This document shows, one piece after another, positions 60,835 through 64,000 of a stretch of 64,000 bases of DNA. Origin of the DNA: Aquimarina sp. U1-2 (lineage in GTDB: Bacteria > Bacteroidota > Bacteroidia > Flavobacteriales > Flavobacteriaceae); the NCBI RefSeq assembly GCF_017897595.1, contig NZ_JAGKIK010000008.1, positions 124,001 to 188,000 on the forward strand, read 5' to 3'. Positions within the stretch are counted from its first letter, which is position 1. Every line of letters starts with the position of its first letter. The notes beneath the pieces were generated by a model. The model saw only the letters and a program-made list of their open reading frames with translations. It was not told the origin of the DNA and ran no database searches. The translations under genes and the position numbers were made by a program.

Positions 60835-61277
60835 CGGTTTACACTACAAAAATAGATGAATATATCAGAAAATTTACTCGATAATCAAGATTTAAACCCC
60901 TCACAGCTTATCTCGAAACAAAATTAGTATCCGGCAGGATTCTTGATAAGCTTTAGAATCTTTCAGTAAACTATCTTAGGGTAAGCCGTTAAAGTATTCG
61001 TAAAAAACTGAATTTTAATGTTAAGGCAAGTCTGAGGATATGTAAACCCTTTAGCGGTAACAATAAATATAAGGAAGCCGTATTGATAAAATGAACTAAT
61101 GAGAAGCAGCGTCAACGAAATGGGTATTATACCACTTCCACTTTAAAATTACAATCGCTTCACTTTTAAGAATGAAGAAACTAGATAATCTCTTAGTCCT
61201 GACTTTTGGTTCTAAAAGTCTTAGAATCTCTTTGCTAGGCCCAAGACAAAGTCTTGTGAAATTCTATTAACAAAAAC
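60835..61277. other. 443-bp spacer with dispersed repeat R
   Basis: Contains repeat R copy 4 (60970-61067) and a 22-bp stretch near 61128-61149 (ATACCACTTCCACTTTAAAA core) that also occurs, inverted, near 28641-28662. No ORF is seen. Confidence 0.5.
60970..61067 (+). repeat. dispersed repeat R, full copy 4
   Basis: Reads CTATCTTAGGGTAAGC, then AAGTATTCGTAAAAAACTG, AATGTTAAGGCAAGTCTGAG, ACCCTTTAGCGGT and ACAATAAA, matching copy 3 in order and length with more changes. It appears to be a decayed copy. Confidence 0.65.
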
Positions 61278-61670
61278 TTAACAAGAAATACTTAGAAAGT
61301 ATATAAAAAATTGACGCTTTAAAGTCAACCCTTTTTTATGAAAATGTAACGTATTCATACAAAAACCACCAGAGCAATTAAAATCTGTTCCTTCATCAGA
61401 AGATAACACATCAAGTAAGGACAATTGTTGCTCATGACTATTATGGGTTACACGATGAAGACCCATTGATTTTGCACAGGGATAAGATGATTGATGTTGT
61501 TCTTTATTGATAGTAATAGTAGTAGAGAGAAATGTATAATTAGTAGTGAGCGCACTTTGATTTTCTTTTGTACCAGAGATGTGTTCTGGCGCAATAGCGA
61601 ATTGTGCAGTTCCTATAAAAGAACAAAACAAGAAAATCAATAAAATTTGGGAACGTAGAGATGTAATCAT
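61278..61670 (-). CDS. small exported hypothetical protein
   Basis: 130 residues with a signal peptide (about 1-22, ending GTAQ). The C-terminal half is the recognisable part: NCSGGFCMNTLHFHKKGLTL followed by KRQFFIYFLSI. I have seen this FCMN...HFHKKGLTLK pattern in small Bacteroidota proteins of unknown function. The Cys pair and His residues may bind a metal or form a disulfide. No neighbour suggests a role. Confidence 0.6.
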   Translation of the reverse strand: MITSLRSQILLIFLFCSFIGTAQFAIAPEHISGTKENQSALTTNYTFLSTTITINKEQHQSSYPCAKSMGLHRVTHNSHEQQLSLLDVLSSDEGTDFNCSGGFCMNTLHFHKKGLTLKRQFFIYFLSISC

Positions 61671-61850
61671 AGTAGCAGTATTAAGGAGTCTGATGAAATT
61701 GCAAGGCTAAAATCTTACAAAAAATTTGTTTTTTCTTACATTTTATTTGTTAATAACATCGCTAAAGTACAATAATCAACGTTAAAAAACAACACTGCTT
61801 TTACATTTAACTGTTAAAGTTTCAGTTATTTACTCTATGAAAATTTATTT

Positions 61851-62741
61851 CTAGAACAATTTTAAATCATCTGTGGTGTGATTGGGTATTACTAAATCGG
61901 TACCTAACTTCTCGTTTAAATTTTGAATAAAATATGATGATAGTAAGGGAGATTCTTTCTCGATATTCTGATGTACAAAAAAATGAATATGGTTAATCCC
62001 ATTATTTTTCCAGGTACATAGTCGTTGTACCCATTCATCTAACCGGTTATAATCTGTATCATGATTAGCTCCAACATATCGTACAAATGCTTCGGCATTT
62101 GTTAAACGCATATGCAATAAATCCCTCCTCCCTGCAGTATCGGTTATGATGTTGGCTATATTATTTTCTTCAAGCAGCGTATAGAGTTCATTAGCGACAT
62201 TCTCATCATTAAACCAATCGGTATGTCTAAACTCTATTGCCAATCTTATATCCTTTGGCCATTTTTCTATAAATGCGACCACCCTATCCATATATTTAGG
62301 ACCAAAATTACCATGCAACTGTAAAAAAATTGTACCTAACTTTTCCTTGAGATGTATAACATTAGTTAAGTATTGATCAACATAAGGTTGCACATCATCA
62401 TTCAATCTCTTTAAATGAGATATATTTTGAACTAATTTTGGAAAGAATTTAAATCCGGAAGGTGTTTTATCGTACCACTTTTTAAATTGATCATCTGGAA
62501 ATATTCTATAAAACGTAGCATTTAATTCTATACTATTAAACTGTTGCGAGTAATATTCGAGTTCATCTTTGGTACCTCGAGGATAAAATCCTTTTAAATC
62601 TTGTTTATTCCATTTGGCGCAACCTACAAATATAGATAGTGTATCGTCCTTTTGTTCCGTTAAGACTCTTTTTGTCTCTTTATGATCTGCGGGTAATGTA
62701 AAATCTACTAATTCAGGGTGTTCTACTTTTCCAAATTGCAT
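61851..62741 (-). CDS. DUF72 (YecE-like) domain protein
   Basis: 296 residues from the ATG at 62741 (MQFGKVEHPELVDFTLP), the usual start of flavobacterial DUF72 proteins. A TTG at 62807 is rejected because it lies upstream of a perfect -7 promoter element. The fold is a TIM barrel with FVGCAKWNKQDLKGFYPRGT, FNSIELNATFYRI, FKFFPKLVQNISH, IAIEFRH-like RLAIEFRHTDWF and DRVVAFIEKWP segments. Its activity is unknown. It is divergent from the LolA-like gene. Confidence 0.88.
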   Translation of the reverse strand: MQFGKVEHPELVDFTLPADHKETKRVLTEQKDDTLSIFVGCAKWNKQDLKGFYPRGTKDELEYYSQQFNSIELNATFYRIFPDDQFKKWYDKTPSGFKFFPKLVQNISHLKRLNDDVQPYVDQYLTNVIHLKEKLGTIFLQLHGNFGPKYMDRVVAFIEKWPKDIRLAIEFRHTDWFNDENVANELYTLLEENNIANIITDTAGRRDLLHMRLTNAEAFVRYVGANHDTDYNRLDEWVQRLCTWKNNGINHIHFFVHQNIEKESPLLSSYFIQNLNEKLGTDLVIPNHTTDDLKLF

Positions 62742-62773
62742 AAGCGTTAATAAAAGATTATCAAAAGTTGTAA

Positions 62774-62781
62774 CAAAAGTA
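62774..62781 (-). promoter_or_regulatory. -7 promoter element of the DUF72 gene
   Basis: TACTTTTG on the minus strand, a perfect match to TAnnTTTG, 33 bp upstream of the chosen ATG. The nearest TTG is 23 rather than 19 bases further upstream, so the -33 part is weak. Confidence 0.45.
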
Positions 62782-62827
62782 TCATTTGAATGACTAACTT
62801 TATGCAAACATCATAAAAATTATAATA

Positions 62828-63577
62828 ATGAACGCTTTAAAATCAATTTTGGTGGCTTTAGTATTGGCTTTATCCACTTCTTTTTATGCTCAAACAGCAG
62901 ACGAGATTATCAACAATTATTTTGAAAACACCGGGGGAAAAGAAAATTGGGAAAAACTGGACGGAGTGGAAATGATCGGTGTTATGAAAATGCAAAATAT
63001 GGAAATTCCATTTGAGCAGGTTGCCACAAAAGACGGGAAACAGCTTATTACTATAGAGCTTCAGGGTAGCAAAATGATATGGTCTGCTTTTGACGGTGAA
63101 ACTTCATGGGAACGAAATCAAATGACTATGGAAGCCGAAAAAAGCGATAATGAAGCTACAGAAAATATGAAAAAACAAGCCAAGGATTTTCCAGATCCAT
63201 TTCTTAACTATAAAGACAAAGGATATACTGCAGAACTTATTGGTAAAGAAACTATTGATGGAACAGAAACTTTCAAAATAAAATTAACCAAAGATCCTAT
63301 CATGGTCAATGGAGAATCAAAACCAAACATCTCTCATTATTATTTTGATACCGAAAATTTTGTACCTATCGTTGTAGAAACAGAAATTAATGAAGGCCCT
63401 ATGAAAGGTCAAAATGTAAAATCAACCATAAGCGATTATCAAGAAGTAAACGGAGTATATTTTCCATTTTCTATAAGTAATCAATTTCAGAGCATGGGTT
63501 TCAAGGAAATCAAACTAAATCCGGAAGTTGATACTACACTTTTTGTATTTCCCGAAAAAACCGAGGCTAAAAAATAA
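62828..63577 (+). CDS. outer membrane lipoprotein-sorting protein (LolA-like fold)
   Basis: 249 residues with a signal peptide (about 1-21, ending SFYAQ). The mature part begins TADEIINNYFENTGGKENWE, the common beginning of the Bacteroidota LolA/YceI-like group, and continues with strands TWERNQMTMEAE-like and HYYFDTENFVPIVVETEI, then NGVYFPFSISNQF. It is periplasmic; true LolA activity is not shown by sequence. Divergent from DUF72. Confidence 0.8.
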   Translation: MNALKSILVALVLALSTSFYAQTADEIINNYFENTGGKENWEKLDGVEMIGVMKMQNMEIPFEQVATKDGKQLITIELQGSKMIWSAFDGETSWERNQMTMEAEKSDNEATENMKKQAKDFPDPFLNYKDKGYTAELIGKETIDGTETFKIKLTKDPIMVNGESKPNISHYYFDTENFVPIVVETEINEGPMKGQNVKSTISDYQEVNGVYFPFSISNQFQSMGFKEIKLNPEVDTTLFVFPEKTEAKK

Positions 63578-63912
63578 TACAAATAAACACTACCCAAATA
63601 AATATAAAAATAGGCTAAAGATGTGCAGTTGTCATCATCATCTACAAAGCTTCAAAATTCTTACATAGTCTTAGCTCTGGAAGTTTGTTGTAATGAAGTA
63701 GAAGACGATATGAACAAGTAGATTGAACTATCTTTATATTTATTTTGATAAAAAGCTATTTAAAATTATTTCTTTGTTGCTCTTTCATATCAAGAGCTAT
63801 TAAAATACAAAAAATCTAAAACATACTGTTTTTTGACTTTGCTCTAAATGTCATACAAAGGAGTTGTTAAATAGCTCTATTTTATATTCACAACAAATCA
63901 ATCAAAATAGTC
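63578..63912. other. 335-bp spacer with a 15-codon Cys/His-rich frame
   Basis: Only one item stands out: an ATG at 63621 opening MCSCHHHLQSFKILT and a stop at 63666-63668, preceded by AGGCTAAAG. It could be a leader peptide or chance. No repeat, terminator or known riboswitch was recognised. Confidence 0.35.
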
Positions 63913-64000
63913 ATGAATCGTAAAAACATGGCGGTTATACTGGGTATACTAGTATCTATAACTGCATATTCTCAAGAAATTGTACTTAAAGGAAAAGAAC
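63913..64000 (+). CDS. exported protein, 5' end only (partial)
   Basis: ATG at 63913 begins MNRKNMAVILGILVSITAYS followed by QEIVLKGKE and the window edge. This is a typical Sec signal peptide with the AYSQ cleavage region common in Bacteroidota. Product unknown. Confidence 0.6.
   Translation, partial: MNRKNMAVILGILVSITAYSQEIVLKGKE

Noticed and set aside
62742..62807. TTG start extending the DUF72 protein by 22 residues
   Set aside because: It lies upstream of a perfect -7 promoter element, and the conserved family start MQFGKVEHPEL is at 62741.
1..64000. tRNA, rRNA or integrase/attachment-site signatures
   Set aside because: No T-loop-like GGTTCGA segments in cloverleaf context, no rRNA-like sequence and no integrase or phage gene were found by reading.

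Overview
The window looks like chromosome of a marine Flavobacteriaceae bacterium (Bacteroidota). The basis is low G+C content, A/T-rich start regions with weak Shine-Dalgarno sites, TonB receptors with a carboxypeptidase-regulatory domain, many Ig-like and lipobox proteins, AraBAD/XylAB plus SSS and TRAP transport, and Bacteroidota-type promoters (TTG ... TAnnTTTG). The genus is a guess (Aquimarina-like). No rRNA, tRNA, CRISPR array, intact insertion sequence or prophage was seen.

Region 1 (1-28.5 kb) is a sugar-catabolism island. A rightward set (sugar-phosphate isomerase-like TIM barrel, GH3, GH9) faces a leftward set (GH2 with malectin domain, DUF4380). A leftward araB-araD-araA-SSS transporter operon follows. 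Divergent from it runs a tight seven-gene operon: GH97, class I aldolase, Gfo/Idh/MocA dehydrogenase, D-lyxose/D-mannose isomerase-like cupin, PfkB kinase, xylB, xylA. After a hairpin come an SDR and uxuA (fructuronate/mannonate branch) and a TRAP QM permease without its binding protein. Together these would cut plant- or algal-type glycans and feed arabinose, xylose, hexuronate and one unassigned sugar into central metabolism.

Region 2 (28.8-39.5 kb) is accessory. It holds an AraC regulator, an Ntn-hydrolase (C45 type) with an alpha/beta hydrolase, a 22-residue lipoprotein-signal micro-ORF, several secreted hypotheticals, a short formylglycine-generating-enzyme-like lipoprotein, a REC-only response regulator and a second AraC regulator. 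Its spacers are full of dispersed non-coding repeats.

Region 3 (39.8-46.3 kb) has two small hypotheticals and a translationally coupled four-gene glycosyltransferase operon, flanked on both sides by paralogous AraC regulators.

Region 4 (46.3-54.3 kb) has a 21-bp tandem repeat, an FAD/NAD(P)-binding protein, and a probable metal (zinc?) uptake operon: small CxxC secreted protein, TonB receptor, DUF4625 lipoprotein, AztD-like propeller lipoprotein.

Region 5 (54.4-64 kb) is ordinary housekeeping and signalling: PAP2 phosphatase, HMA-MauE fusion, cytoplasmic PAS histidine kinase with response regulator, DEAD-box helicase, DUF72 protein, a LolA-like lipoprotein-sorting homologue, and the start of an exported protein.

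The least explained signals are the dispersed elements. One is a three-copy leader that carries a conserved 17-codon ORF and lies directly upstream of three unrelated genes. Others are three TTAA-bounded palindromes of about 172 bp, a hairpin family whose stems covary, and an orphan promoter-terminator pair that may be a small RNA.
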